A stretch of DNA of 64,000 bases, taken from contig NZ_CP032823.1 in assembly GCF_003660105.1 (NCBI RefSeq), positions 1,364,001 through 1,428,000 on the forward strand, read 5' to 3'. A program made the translations under genes and the position numbers. Shown piece by piece: positions 34,101 to 42,037 of this stretch; position 1 is the stretch's first letter; every line of letters starts with the position of its first letter. Under the pieces are notes generated by a model. The model was not told the DNA's origin, did not search any database, and was given only the letters and a program-made list of their open reading frames with translations. The DNA comes from Aliarcobacter cryaerophilus ATCC 43158 (lineage in GTDB: Bacteria > Campylobacterota > Campylobacteria > Campylobacterales > Arcobacteraceae).

Positions 34101-36233
34101 AATTGAATCAACTGTTTGCTCATCCGTTGTACTCTCTGATACTGCATCAGTTGTTTGCTCAGCTTTTGCTTCTACATTTACTACTTCATCTGTTGTATCT
34201 TCTGCTACTGCATCTACTGTACTTTCTGGTATTGAATCTGTTGTATCCTCATCTACTGTACTCTCTGGTACTTCTGCTACTGTTTGTTCATCATTTGTAC
34301 TTTCTGGTACTTCTGCTACTGTAGATTCTGGTACTAAATCTATTGTTTGTTCATCTGTTGTACTCTCTTCTACTGAATCAACTGTTTGCTCATCCGTTGT
34401 ACTCTCTGATACTGCATCAGTTGTTTGCTCAGCTTTTGCTTCTACATTTACTACTTCATCTGTTGTATCTTCTGCTACTGCATCTACTGTACTTTCTGGT
34501 ATTGCATCTGTTGTATTCTCATCTACTGTACTCTCTGGTACTTCTGCTACTGTTTGTTCATCATTTGTACTTTCTGGTACTTCTGCTACTGTAGATTCTG
34601 GTATTGAATCAATTGTTTGCTCTGCAATTGCATCAGTAGTTTGTTCATCTGTTGTACTCTCTTCTACTGAATCAACTGTTTGCTCATCCGTTGTACTCTC
34701 TGATACTGCATCAGTTGTTTGCTCAGCTTTTGCTTCTACATTTACTACTTCATCTGTTGTATCTTCTGCTACTGCATCTACTGTACTTTCTGGTATTGCA
34801 TCTGTTGTATCCTCATCTACTGTACTCTCTGGTACTTCTGCTACTGTTTGTTCATCATTTGTACTTTCTGGTACTTCTGCTACTGTAGATTCTGGTACTA
34901 AATCTATTGTTTGTTCATCTGTTGTACTCTCTTCTACTGAATCAACTGTTTGCTCATCCGTTGTACTCTCTGATACTGCATCAGTTGTTTGCTCAGCTTT
35001 TGCTTCTACATTTACTACTTCATCTGTTGTATCTTCTGCTACTGCATCTACTGTACTTTCTGGTATTGAATCTGTTGTATCCTCATCTACTGTACTCTCT
35101 GGTACTTCTGCTACTGTTTGTTCATCATTTGTACTTTCTGGTATTGAATCAACTGTTTGCTCATCCGTTGTACTCTCTGATACTGCATCAGTTGTTTGCT
35201 CAGCTTTTGCTTCTACATTTACTACTTCATCTGTTGTATCTTCTGCTACTGCATCTACTGTACTTTCTGGTATTGAATCTGTCGTATCCTCATCTACTGT
35301 ACTCTCTGGTACTTCTGCTACTGTTTGTTCATCATTTGTACTTTCTGGTACTTCTGCTACTGTAGATTCTGGTACTAAATCTATTGTTTGTTCATCTGTT
35401 GTACTCTCTTCTACTGAATCAACTGTTTGCTCATCCGTTGTACTCTCTGATACTGCATCAGTTGTTTGCTCAGCTTTTGCTTCTACATTTACTACTTCAT
35501 CTGTTGTATCTTCTGCTACTGCATCTACTGTACTTTCTGGTATTGCATCTGTTGTATTCTCATCTACTGTACTCTCTGGTACTTCTGCTACTGTAGTTTC
35601 TGGGACTGTATCTTCAGCAACTTCTTGGATAGTTTGTTCATCAACTTCAGGGAATGGAACGTCTATTGTACTCTCTGGTGTAACTTCAGGATTTTCTGTT
35701 GTTTCTTCAGGATTTTCTGTTGTTTCTTCAGGATTTTCTGTTGTTTCTTCAGGATTTTCTGTTCCAGCATCTGCAACTAAAGGATTTTCTTCTGCAACTG
35801 GTGCATCATCAAATAGATTTAAAATTTGCTCTTCATCTTCAAGAACAAAATCAATAGCATTATTTGAAAAATTTATATTATCTGGGTCTAGTTGTTCAGT
35901 TCTTACAAAACCTTCAGCTTGATTATCTAGTAATCCCGCTCCTTCAAGATTTGTAGCTAAATTTTGAATAACATTTTGAGCTAAATCATCGTCTCCAATT
36001 TGTACATCTTGAATATCAAATTCACCTGTTTGAAAGAAGTTTTCATTTAAAGTTATTTGAACAGGTCCTTGAACTTCTATCTCTCGCCCATCATCAAAAA
36101 TAATTCTAGCAAAATCACTTATTGTTAAGATTCCACCATTTTCAGATATAGGATCTTTTTCTTTTAAAATCTCTTCACCATCATTTAAAGAAACCAAGCC
36201 TCTAATATCAGCTATTCTCGCTATACTTGCCAT
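31116..36233 (-). CDS. Giant acidic repeat protein, probable type I secreted surface protein
   Basis: This 1705-residue protein has no Sec signal. Residues 1-130 (MASIARIADIRGLVSLN, then DFARIIFDDGREIEVQGP) match the N-terminal retention module of LapA-like adhesins. Three NPEETTE units follow near residue 155. Residues about 195-745 and 910-1480 are Thr/Glu/Asp/Val/Ser repeats built from ESTVDE, DEQTVDS and AEVPEST pieces; between them (about 746-909) is a glycine-rich part with GGGNNTVIF and GGNDILVL, like RTX calcium-binding rolls. The C-terminus (about 1550-1705, with LNLSDMV and NIDLSNIV) looks like a type I secretion signal region. A LapG-type di-alanine cleavage site is not seen. ABC and TolC genes lie upstream. 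Confidence 0.78.
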   Translation of the reverse strand: MASIARIADIRGLVSLNDGEEILKEKDPISENGGILTISDFARIIFDDGREIEVQGPVQITLNENFFQTGEFDIQDVQIGDDDLAQNVIQNLATNLEGAGLLDNQAEGFVRTEQLDPDNINFSNNAIDFVLEDEEQILNLFDDAPVAEENPLVADAGTENPEETTENPEETTENPEETTENPEVTPESTIDVPFPEVDEQTIQEVAEDTVPETTVAEVPESTVDENTTDAIPESTVDAVAEDTTDEVVNVEAKAEQTTDAVSESTTDEQTVDSVEESTTDEQTIDLVPESTVAEVPESTNDEQTVAEVPESTVDEDTTDSIPESTVDAVAEDTTDEVVNVEAKAEQTTDAVSESTTDEQTVDSIPESTNDEQTVAEVPESTVDEDTTDSIPESTVDAVAEDTTDEVVNVEAKAEQTTDAVSESTTDEQTVDSVEESTTDEQTIDLVPESTVAEVPESTNDEQTVAEVPESTVDEDTTDAIPESTVDAVAEDTTDEVVNVEAKAEQTTDAVSESTTDEQTVDSVEESTTDEQTTDAIAEQTIDSIPESTVAEVPESTNDEQTVAEVPESTVDENTTDAIPESTVDAVAEDTTDEVVNVEAKAEQTTDAVSESTTDEQTVDSVEESTTDEQTIDLVPESTVAEVPESTNDEQTVAEVPESTVDEDTTDSIPESTVDAVAEDTTDEVVNVEAKAEQTTDAVSESTTDEQTVDSIAEQTVAEVPESTVAEVPENTIDEQTVGEVPEDTVSEDTKSTSFEYNGDGRNANNVNANNLTEALEIANGKNHQNDGGGYGHLVFKNINSSSFNINGNSDDLFVVKQNSNDANINLGGGNNTVIFETNPGKNVNVNVQGGNDILVLPGKMSDYNFNSLNENNGVFSGQIKGPANMSLTINNFDAIKFSDGILGDTNLVEDTTDEQTTDSVEESTTDEQTVDSIAEQTIAEVPETTVAEVPESTVDENTTDAIPESTVDAVAEDTTDEVVNVEAKAEQTTDAVSESTTDEQTVDSVEESTTDEQTIDLVPESTVAEVPESTNDEQTVAEVPESTVDEDTTDSIPESTVDAVAEDTTDEVVNVEAKAEQTTDAVSESTTDEQTVDSVEESTTDEQTTDAIAEQTIDSIPESTVAEVPESTNDEQTVAEVPESTVDEDTTDAIPESTVDAVAEDTTDEVVNVEAKAEQTTDAVSESTTDEQTVDSVEESTTDEQTIDLVPESTVAEVPESTNDEQTVAEVPESTVDEDTTDSIPESTVDAVAEDTTDEVVNVEAKAEQTTDAVSESTTDEQTVDSIPESTNDEQTVAEVPESTVDENTTDAIPESTVDAVAEDTTDEVVNVEAKAEQTTDAVSESTTDEQTVDSVEESTTDEQTIDLVPESTVAEVPESTNDEQTVAEVPESTVDEDTTDSIPESTIDAVAEDTTDEVVNVEAKAEQTTDAVSESTTDEQTVDSVEESTVPENVITEFKPEETTSVSVPPSILLTTTLVTTASTAGEAITVFEVKSPEGNNIFSFNFDEKGTTLIVKNNLSSEELSYDMSNELQNSPTNEIGINISEFGMSIVVNGSDVASMEFNQVIDMPTSLTVTEAPNLEQEGVSISGLDADIIPAVMNSSEDTFASFEDIVLDLELASSKESESLSSDLLSSNSELNLSDMVADESDNIDLSNIVSSQPKEESSSSETGKNEPQGESPFDIINNNQQHQELASSVIIPIDHDTM
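31900..33530 (-). repeat. Coding tandem-repeat block, C-terminal half of the giant protein
   Basis: Near-identical units recur with the CAGTTGTTTGCTCAGC marker at 31955, 32225, 32432, 32702, 32996 and 33266. The steps are 270, 207, 270, 294 and 270 bases, all multiples of three. Few substitutions separate the copies, so the array is young or kept uniform by recombination. Confidence 0.9.
34040..35610 (-). repeat. Coding tandem-repeat block, N-terminal half of the giant protein
   Basis: The same marker recurs at 34148, 34418, 34712, 34982, 35189 and 35459. The steps are 270, 294, 270, 207 and 270 bases, the exact reverse order of the other block. All units have the same orientation. Confidence 0.9.
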
Positions 36234-36291
36234 AATGTACTCCTATTTCGAATTTATCTAATTATATTAATTAAAAATAGAAGTTTTGTAA

Positions 36292-36297
36292 ATTATA
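36292..36297 (-). promoter_or_regulatory. Possible -10 box for the giant repeat-protein gene
   Basis: A TATAAT on the minus strand lies 59 bases upstream of the start, in the 100-base gap after the ABC exporter gene. The start itself has AGGAG at the proper distance. Confidence 0.4.
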
Positions 36298-36333
36298 CTT
36301 TGGTATAAATTGTATAAAATAGATTAAATTAAA

Positions 36334-38517
36334 CTATTTTGTACGAAGTTTATCAACAACATAATCTTTTTTACCATCAAGGACAACTTGACCATCTTCC
36401 ATAACAATAATTCTATCTGCTAGAGATAAAAGAGATGTTTTATGAGTTACTAAAATCATAGTTTTACCTTTTAGGTACTCTTTTATATTTTTCATAAATT
36501 TAGATTCAGTTGAACTATCCATAGCACTTGTTGGCTCATCTAGTAAAACTATTGGGTAGTCTTGTAAAATCGCTCTTGCAATTGCAATACTTTGTCGCTG
36601 ACCACCTGAGAGGAAAGCACCTCTCTCACCTACTGGCATATCAAAACCTTTTGGATGTTTATTAATAAAATCCATAACTCCACTTACAGTTGCTGCTTCA
36701 ATAATTTTTTCATCATCAATATGAGGTAGCCTATAAACAATATTTTCTTTAACAGTTCCATTAAAAAGTAGTACATCTTGAGAAACATAAGCTATATTTT
36801 TTCTTAGTTCCGTAGGGTCAAGTTGTTTTGTATCTATATTATCAATCAAAATAGCACCTTCATTTGGAACATACAAAGATAAAAGTAGTTTATGGATAGT
36901 TGATTTTCCAGAGCCTATCTTTCCTATAATTGCAATATGTTCCCCTTCATTAATAGTAAAATTAATATTATTTAAAGTTGATTTATCTGAATTTGGATAT
37001 GTAAACCCTACATTTTTAAACTCTATATTTCCTCTATATTCTGGTCTTGCTACAAATTTCTTACCTTGAGGATGTTCAACTGGCATGTTCATAATATCAT
37101 CTAAAGCTTTATATGAAACCTTTGTATGATGAAAAGTTGATAAAAGACTTGCTACTTGACCCATAGGTGAAATAGCTCTTGAAGATATAATAACAACAGC
37201 AATCAAAGCACCCATAGAAATCATCTTTTCACCAATTAAATATGTTCCTACAATAATTATAGCAACAGTATTTAACTGTAATAAAAATGAAGTTACTGTT
37301 GTAATAGATGCAGAAATAGTTTTTGAAGAGATACTCTTATCAGCTATTTGAGAGGTTGCTTCTTCCCACTTCCACTGTGAATATCCAGTTGCTCCCAAAG
37401 ATTTTAAAGTTTCAATAGAAGATAATGACTCTATTAAAACTCCATTTTTCATTGAAGCTGCTTCATAAGATTGTTTAATGCTATTTTGTAATTTTTCCTT
37501 TGCATAAAGTGTATAAAATACAATAAAAATTATTATTATAATAGGAACAACAACTAAAACTCCACCTATATAATAAATAGTAATTAAAAAAATAATTATA
37601 AAAGGTAAATCTATTAATAAAGATATTGTTGAAGATGTAATAAAAGACCTAATACTTTCAAACTCTTTTAGAATGTTTGCCATAGAACCAACAGATGATG
37701 GCATAGATGACATTTTCAAGTCTAAAACTCTTTCAAATATTAAAGAAGATGCAATAATATCTGTTTTTTTACCAGCTGTTTCTAAAAAATAAGTTCTTAA
37801 AAATTTCAATACAACATCAATTCCATAAACTATCAAAACTCCAATTGATAATATCCACAATGTATCTTTTGCATCATTTGGAATAACCCTATCATATACA
37901 TTCATCGTAAAAAGAGGTGTTGCTAAAACAAAAATATTAATCAGTAGTGAAGCTATAATAACATCTCTATAAGTATCTCTTACAATTTTCATTGTACCCC
38001 AAAGCCAGTGACTTTCCTTTACATCTCCTACAGTTAATTGTTTATCATCAAATCTAAGCTCTTTTTTTAATAAAATAGAAAAACCAAAATAGTATTTTTT
38101 TAACTCTTCTATAGTAACACTATTTTCAACATCTTCAGCTTCAGGTAAAACTATTCTTGCATTTGCCATTTCATCATCAAAACCTAATAAAATACAAGCC
38201 CTAAGTTCATCTTTGGGATTTTTACCATTTAATAAAACAATACAAGGAAGTACTAGGGGATTTATATCTTCTAGTTTTGTTTTTAACACTCTTGTTTTAA
38301 ATCCAGCCTTTGCCGCAGCTCTTGAAAAAAGTGATTTTGAACTAAATTTCGAAAATAAAACAGGTGAGCTATGTCCATCTTCTATTGGTAAACCTGCAAT
38401 TAAAGACTCTTTAGAGTAAGGTCTTCCACTCATTTTACAAAAAATTGCTAAACAATCCAATATAGGATTTTCTATATACTCTTTAACTTTAATATCTTTA
38501 AAAATATCATAATGCAT
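36334..38517 (-). CDS. Type I secretion ABC exporter, LapB-like
   Basis: The 727 residues have three parts. Residues 1-150 form a peptidase-C39-like domain (PILDCLAIFCKMSGRPYS, DELRACILLGFD) without a clear catalytic set, as in LapB/HlyB exporters that bind but do not cleave their substrate. About 170-460 is a six-helix ABC transmembrane domain. About 490-720 is the ATPase with Walker A GKIGSGKST, Q-loop YVSQDV, signature LSGGQRQ, Walker B IVLLDEP and H-loop LVTHK. It exports the large repeat protein encoded next to it, together with the HlyD-type adaptor (27568) and the TolC-like channel, 13 bases upstream. Confidence 0.93.
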   Translation of the reverse strand: MHYDIFKDIKVKEYIENPILDCLAIFCKMSGRPYSKESLIAGLPIEDGHSSPVLFSKFSSKSLFSRAAAKAGFKTRVLKTKLEDINPLVLPCIVLLNGKNPKDELRACILLGFDDEMANARIVLPEAEDVENSVTIEELKKYYFGFSILLKKELRFDDKQLTVGDVKESHWLWGTMKIVRDTYRDVIIASLLINIFVLATPLFTMNVYDRVIPNDAKDTLWILSIGVLIVYGIDVVLKFLRTYFLETAGKKTDIIASSLIFERVLDLKMSSMPSSVGSMANILKEFESIRSFITSSTISLLIDLPFIIIFLITIYYIGGVLVVVPIIIIIFIVFYTLYAKEKLQNSIKQSYEAASMKNGVLIESLSSIETLKSLGATGYSQWKWEEATSQIADKSISSKTISASITTVTSFLLQLNTVAIIIVGTYLIGEKMISMGALIAVVIISSRAISPMGQVASLLSTFHHTKVSYKALDDIMNMPVEHPQGKKFVARPEYRGNIEFKNVGFTYPNSDKSTLNNINFTINEGEHIAIIGKIGSGKSTIHKLLLSLYVPNEGAILIDNIDTKQLDPTELRKNIAYVSQDVLLFNGTVKENIVYRLPHIDDEKIIEAATVSGVMDFINKHPKGFDMPVGERGAFLSGGQRQSIAIARAILQDYPIVLLDEPTSAMDSSTESKFMKNIKEYLKGKTMILVTHKTSLLSLADRIIVMEDGQVVLDGKKDYVVDKLRTK

Positions 38518-38530
38518 TAAATTAAATCCC

Positions 38531-39877
38531 TTATTTTATATTATTTTTTAATATTTCATTTATTTTAGAATCGTTTTTTTCAAATATTTCTTTATCTTTT
38601 TGATCTAGTATCTCATCTGATAAAATCCCAATTGAATCTAAAATTCTATAATGAGCTAAAAGTAAATCATAAGTTGTAGTGATTACATTTCTTTTAGTAG
38701 ATATATAATCTAAATGAGCATCAACAACACTACCTAAATCTCTAGTTCCTAGAGTAAATTCTTGATAAGTAGCATCCAAAACCGCTTTTCTAGTTTTTAC
38801 AAATTTTTCTAATTTTTCTAATTTTTCAGAATTTAAAAGATAACTATTCCATGATAAAGCTAATTTATTTGATATTTGTTGATTTGTTTTTTGTAATAAA
38901 ATTTTCTTTTCTTGGATTGTTTGAAGTAGTTTTTTATTATTTGCAAAATCCTTACCACCATTATATAAATTATAAACCAACTCAAGACCAACTTTATATT
39001 CATTTGAAGTATCCATATAGTTCTCTTTATAACTTGCATCATTTAATCTATAAGTTGCAACTAAATTTACATTTGGATGAAATGATTTTAACTCTCTTTT
39101 TTGTTCAAAAATTGCTACATCTATATTTTTTAAAGATACCATAACCGATGGATGATTCAAAAATGCATAACCTAAAGCTTCTTTTTGTGTATTTGGAAGA
39201 TTATATGAAAATATTGGATGTGTTAAAGAAGAAGAAATAAATTCTTCTTGAATATTGTCATACAAATTTTGTGTAGCATCTGCTAAACTTAATCTATCAA
39301 TTGATAAATTTACACTACTCTCTTCTAAATTTCCTTTTGCTCTTTCATACTCTAATTTTGTTCCATACCCCATCTCAACTTTTCTAGATGTTTTATTGTA
39401 CATATCTTCACTCATGTTATATGATTCATTTGATAAATCTAACATTTCATTTGTTTTTAAAACATTGATATAGTTTTGGACATATCTTAATGCCAACTCA
39501 TTTTGAAGCTCTTTTAAATAAAATTTTGCACTTTCATATCTATTTTGTTGAATCTTTTTTTCATATGAAGATTCAAATCCATCATATAAAGGTTGGTTTA
39601 ATCTAAGTAAATATTCATCTTTTGATTCTAATCTTCCATTTTTAGGAGTATATGAGTCCCTTGAAGTTCTTGAATTATCAGCACTTGCTTCAAAATTTAT
39701 TGTTGGGTAAAATAATCCATTTGCTATGTCAATATCATATGCTATTTTTTTTAATTCGTTTTCTCTAACAAGAACATCTGGATTATTTGATAAAGTTTTA
39801 ATAAATCCATCTTTCAAAGAAAATGCATTTAAAAAACCAGATAAAAAGATTAACAATATAAATAAAATTTTAAACAT
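38531..39877 (-). CDS. TolC-family outer-membrane channel
   Basis: This protein (448 residues from the ATG at 39877) starts with a signal peptide (FKILFILLIFLSGFLNAFS) and has the two TolC half repeats: ISTSRDSYTP-like N-terminal strand region, YDGFESSYE, a long helix near NELALRYVQNYINVL, then YNLYNGGKDF and SWNSYLLNSEKLEKLEKF in the second half. It forms the outer-membrane duct of the type I secretion system. The TTAGGAT ribosome-binding sequence fixes the start; a longer reading from 39931 has none. The exporter follows 13 bases downstream, then the substrate, forming one leftward operon. Confidence 0.92.
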   Translation of the reverse strand: MFKILFILLIFLSGFLNAFSLKDGFIKTLSNNPDVLVRENELKKIAYDIDIANGLFYPTINFEASADNSRTSRDSYTPKNGRLESKDEYLLRLNQPLYDGFESSYEKKIQQNRYESAKFYLKELQNELALRYVQNYINVLKTNEMLDLSNESYNMSEDMYNKTSRKVEMGYGTKLEYERAKGNLEESSVNLSIDRLSLADATQNLYDNIQEEFISSSLTHPIFSYNLPNTQKEALGYAFLNHPSVMVSLKNIDVAIFEQKRELKSFHPNVNLVATYRLNDASYKENYMDTSNEYKVGLELVYNLYNGGKDFANNKKLLQTIQEKKILLQKTNQQISNKLALSWNSYLLNSEKLEKLEKFVKTRKAVLDATYQEFTLGTRDLGSVVDAHLDYISTKRNVITTTYDLLLAHYRILDSIGILSDEILDQKDKEIFEKNDSKINEILKNNIK

Positions 39878-39983
39878 ATAAATCCTAAGCAATATTTTTA
39901 ACAAAATTGTAAATATTGTACCTAAAATCACATATATTTTTTGCTTTTTTATGAATAAGCTTTTAATCCTAATTAACTTTCAC

Positions 39984-40100
39984 TTAATTTCTAGCACTTT
40001 TTTTTGCATGATAAAGTAAATCATCAGCGTGTTTACATATTAATACCATTGATAATGTTATGTGGGTGTCAAACAAAGTACTACACTGGAAAGTTAAATT
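39984..40100 (-). pseudogene. C-terminal fragment of a GGDEF (diguanylate cyclase) gene
   Basis: The minus strand encodes 38 codons ending FDTHITLSMVLICKHADD then LLYHAKKSARN and a stop. ITLS, a spaced ADDLLY and AKKSxRN are the conserved last strand and helix of GGDEF domains. The frame is open for only 39 codons and has no start or GGDEF motif, so it is a remnant. It lies just upstream of the secretion operon. Confidence 0.65.
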
Positions 40101-40144
40101 TTAAAAATATTAAAATTATATATCATTTTTATAATAGAAAAATT

Positions 40145-40894
40145 CTAAATTAACTTTATTATAATATCTACAATAAGTTTTATAGCTAAAATTGTAAGTA
40201 GTGTTTTTAGAATAATTGTAAATTTTTTACCATCTATTAAATTCCTTACTTTTGTTCCAACAAAACTTCCAAATACAGCTCCGAAAATCATAGTGATAAT
40301 AATCCAAATAAAATCAAAAAATACAAAACCAAAATAGATAAAAACAACAACTTTAAGTAAATGAGTTATGCTCATCAAAGCAGCTCCAGTTGCTACAACT
40401 TTATCTTTATCTTCATAATCTTTAAACAAAAGAGTCATAGTAAGTGGTCCAGTAGCACCAACAACCATAGAAAGCCCTGTTTGAAAGAATCCAGCTAAAT
40501 AGTAATTTTCATATCTTTTAATCTTTTCATTAAATTTTGTACTCCAAAGTGAAAGCAAAATATAAACTCCAATAAAAAGTGGAACATATTCAAGCGAAAT
40601 AAAACTCAAAACTCCAGCAAATAAGCCTATTCCTAAAACTGAACCTATTAAAAACTTTGGTATTACTTCATATTGAATATCTTTATACCCAAAAAAAGCA
40701 CGGCTTATATTGCTACTTACTTGAGTAAGTCCATGAACTGGAATAAGTGCATTTAGAGGTAAGAATGATGGTAAAATTGCTATTAGCATCATTCCTCCTC
40801 CTATTCCAACAACAGCTGCAATAACTGAAGTTAAGAAAGTAATAACTCCTAAAATAATTTCTGTTGAAGTTAAAATAGAAATAAATTCTGTCAT
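40145..40894 (-). CDS. TauE/SafE-family membrane transporter
   Basis: This 249-residue protein has about eight membrane helices and the TSUP (TauE/SafE) features: the N-terminal AAVVGIGGGMMLIAILP loop, the HGLTQVSSNISRAFFGYKDI segment and the second-half GATGPLTMTLLF loop. The family exports or takes up small sulfur-containing or organic anions; the substrate cannot be told from sequence. It is alone on its strand, divergent from a small exported protein gene, with a 95-base shared promoter region. Confidence 0.85.
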   Translation of the reverse strand: MTEFISILTSTEIILGVITFLTSVIAAVVGIGGGMMLIAILPSFLPLNALIPVHGLTQVSSNISRAFFGYKDIQYEVIPKFLIGSVLGIGLFAGVLSFISLEYVPLFIGVYILLSLWSTKFNEKIKRYENYYLAGFFQTGLSMVVGATGPLTMTLLFKDYEDKDKVVATGAALMSITHLLKVVVFIYFGFVFFDFIWIIITMIFGAVFGSFVGTKVRNLIDGKKFTIILKTLLTILAIKLIVDIIIKLI

Positions 40895-40989
40895 ATATTT
40901 TTCCCAATAAAAAGATTTCTTAAAATACCAAATAAAGGCTTTATTATTGAAATATAGTTATACTTTGAATTAAAAAAAAAGGAAAAAAT

Positions 40990-41232
40990 ATGAAATTATT
41001 GCTTATTATTACTATATTTTTATCAAATTTATTATTTGCAGATTCAAACTATAATAAAAATTATAGTGGTAAAATAGATATGCACGGTGGAAAAAGTGAA
41101 AACCTTTTAAATGATAAAAACAGTTTATCAAATAAAGATTTTAAAAATATTGGTATAAATAAACCAACAACACCAACACAGCCAAAAGAGCCATCAAACT
41201 TAATAAAAGATATAAAGGAAATTAGAAAATAA
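40990..41232 (+). CDS. Small exported protein of unknown function
   Basis: The 80 residues start with a clear signal peptide (KLLLIITIFLSNLLFA, cleaved before DSN). The mature 62 residues are hydrophilic and rich in Asn, Lys, Ser and Gly, with a Pro-rich NKPTTPTQPKEP part and no Cys, so it is probably a small disordered periplasmic protein. A strong AAAGGAAAAA ribosome-binding site precedes it. Its stop overlaps the start of xthA (TAATG), so the two are co-transcribed. Confidence 0.6.
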   Translation: MKLLLIITIFLSNLLFADSNYNKNYSGKIDMHGGKSENLLNDKNSLSNKDFKNIGINKPTTPTQPKEPSNLIKDIKEIRK

Positions 41233-42020
41233 TGACAAAAAGATATAAATTCATCTCTTGGAATGTAAATGGTATCCGAGCAGTTGATAAAAAAGAGGCT
41301 CTTAAATGGGTAGATGATTACAATATTGATATTTTAGGAGTTCAAGAGACGAAATCAATGAAAAATCAAATTCCAAAAACAATTTTTAATAAAGAGTTTA
41401 ATTTTAAAACTGCTAGTGAGTCAGCAATAAAAGGAAGAAGTGGAACAGCCCTATTTTCAGATATTAATACTACTTTTGATTGTACTTGCCCTAGTGTTGA
41501 TATTTTAAATGAGGGACGAATAAATGAAGTTCATTTTAATTTAGGAAACAAAGATATAGCATTTTTTAATGTATATTTTCCAAATGGTCAAAGTAAGGAA
41601 GAAAGACTTAAATACAAAATGGAGTTTTATGATAGATTCTTAAAACATTGTGAAAATTTGAAAAAAGATGGAAAATCAATAATTGTTTGTGGAGATGTAA
41701 ACACAGCTCATACTGAAATTGATATTGCACGTCCAAAAGCAAATGAAAATACAAGTGGTTTTTTAAAAATGGAGAGAGATTGGATAACAAAGTTTTTAAA
41801 TCAAGGATATATTGATACTTTTAGACTAATACATGGTGACTTAAAAGACAAATACTCGTGGTGGAGCTATAGAGCAAATGCTAGAGAAAATAATGTTGGC
41901 TGGAGAATTGACTACTTTTATGTGAGTGAAGATTTAAAAGATTTTGTAAAAGATGCCTATATTTTAGATGATATTTTTGGAAGTGACCACTGTCCTATTG
42001 GACTTGAAATTGAGATTTAG
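41232..42020 (+). CDS. xthA: Exodeoxyribonuclease III / AP endonuclease XthA
   Basis: The 262 residues form an exonuclease-III-type fold of the endonuclease/exonuclease/phosphatase family. It cuts DNA at abasic sites and degrades 3' ends in base-excision repair. Motifs in order are SWNVNGIRA, GVQETK with the catalytic Glu, FFNVYFPNG, CGDVNTAHTEIDI, WWSYRANARENNVGWRIDYF and the C-terminal GSDHCPIGLEI with the Asp-His pair. Length is typical. The start overlaps the preceding small exported protein gene by one base. Confidence 0.96.
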   Translation: MTKRYKFISWNVNGIRAVDKKEALKWVDDYNIDILGVQETKSMKNQIPKTIFNKEFNFKTASESAIKGRSGTALFSDINTTFDCTCPSVDILNEGRINEVHFNLGNKDIAFFNVYFPNGQSKEERLKYKMEFYDRFLKHCENLKKDGKSIIVCGDVNTAHTEIDIARPKANENTSGFLKMERDWITKFLNQGYIDTFRLIHGDLKDKYSWWSYRANARENNVGWRIDYFYVSEDLKDFVKDAYILDDIFGSDHCPIGLEIEI

Positions 42021-42037
42021 AAATTTTTTTACAAATA

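Noticed and set aside
31934-35780. Many open frames on the + strand opposite the repeat protein, rich in Leu, His, Phe and Tyr
   Set aside because: They follow from the repetitive codons of the minus-strand gene, have no start signals of their own and encode implausible low-complexity peptides.
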